Origin: Ceratodon purpureus
Taxonomy: Eukaryota; Streptophyta; Bryopsida; Pseudoditrichales; Ditrichaceae
Assembly (NCBI GenBank): GCA_014871385.1
Contig: CM026429.1
Coordinates: forward strand, 9,233,075 to 9,297,074
Length of the DNA: 64,000 nucleotides
Direction of reading: 5' to 3'
Shown here in pieces: positions 63,723-64,000 of the stretch. Positions within the stretch are counted from its first letter, which is position 1; the number at the start of each line of letters is the position of its first letter. The translations under genes were made by a program, and so were the position numbers. Under the pieces are notes generated by a model. That model was not told where the DNA came from. It did no database searches and saw only the letters and a program-made list of their open reading frames with translations.

Positions 63723-64000
63723 TAAGGTGGAGGCACCCATAGCCGATCAGGTATCCATAACTAATCAGTACACTTCTCCATTTCCGACCTTCATTTCCGA
63801 CCACTTACTGTTCAAAATCTTGGGAGATCTAGAAGAAAGCATCAAGCATGATTGGTAGAAAGGGAATCAAAGGGAATCATATGGAAATATTCTGGTAGTA
63901 GTGGAGTGATCAAGTTTTGGTGTCATGGTGGTCGGTTTTAGGTGGGCCTACATATCGGTGATATGCATTACACAAAAAATGGCTTTAAAAATTCATAGTA

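Overview
The window is nuclear DNA of a land plant. Genes have GT-AG introns, mostly 70-600 bp, and their products are plant-type: a RABH1/Rab6 GTPase, a GTE bromodomain-NET factor, a Swd2-like WD40 protein, a Vma12-type V-ATPase assembly factor, a prolyl oligopeptidase and a PFA-DSP-like phosphatase. Compact moderate-GC gene islands separated by AT-rich repeat-filled DNA, together with a complete piggyBac-type element, suggest a non-seed plant such as a moss; that placement is inference.

Layout. 1-9.6 kb: AT-rich DNA with TTAA-flanked miniature elements and a dispersed repeat, becoming GC-richer toward the first gene. 9.65-13.5 kb (+): prolyl oligopeptidase, 11 exons. 13.5-25.6 kb: AT-rich desert with two more TTAA/CCCCTAA elements. 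26.5-28.7 kb (+): RABH1/Rab6 GTPase, 7 exons. 28.7-33.4 kb: no gene recognised. 33.4-37.15 kb (+): GTE bromodomain gene, 9 exons. 37.8-39.2 kb: a LINE 3' fragment and a broken DDE_1 transposase. 39.96-41.4 kb: a large inverted repeat with a damaged tRNA-Ser in its loop. 41.5-43.5 kb (-): Vma12-like gene, 5 exons. 44.2-51.6 kb: a piggyBac-type element with perfect 15-bp terminal repeats, a transposase with all catalytic aspartates, and a miniature relative nested inside. 54.0-55.8 kb (-): PFA-DSP-like protein lacking the catalytic Arg. 57.3-58.8 kb: a tRNA-Glu(CTC) gene split by a 5'-truncated LINE with a perfect 10-bp target-site duplication. 59.5-63.2 kb (-): Swd2/WDR82-like WD40 gene, 10 exons.

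The six housekeeping genes are not an operon and act separately (peptide processing, Golgi traffic, acetyl-histone reading, V-ATPase assembly, phosphatase-like signalling, H3K4 methylation). The connected story is the mobile DNA. One autonomous-looking piggyBac element and at least four smaller TTAA-flanked relatives share CCCCTAA-type ends, a 5' subterminal block and a modular internal motif, which fits a source element plus a non-autonomous retinue. The tRNA-Glu/LINE insertion is a separate clear event.

Exon models were built by hand from reading frame, splice consensus and remembered family conservation. No database search was run.
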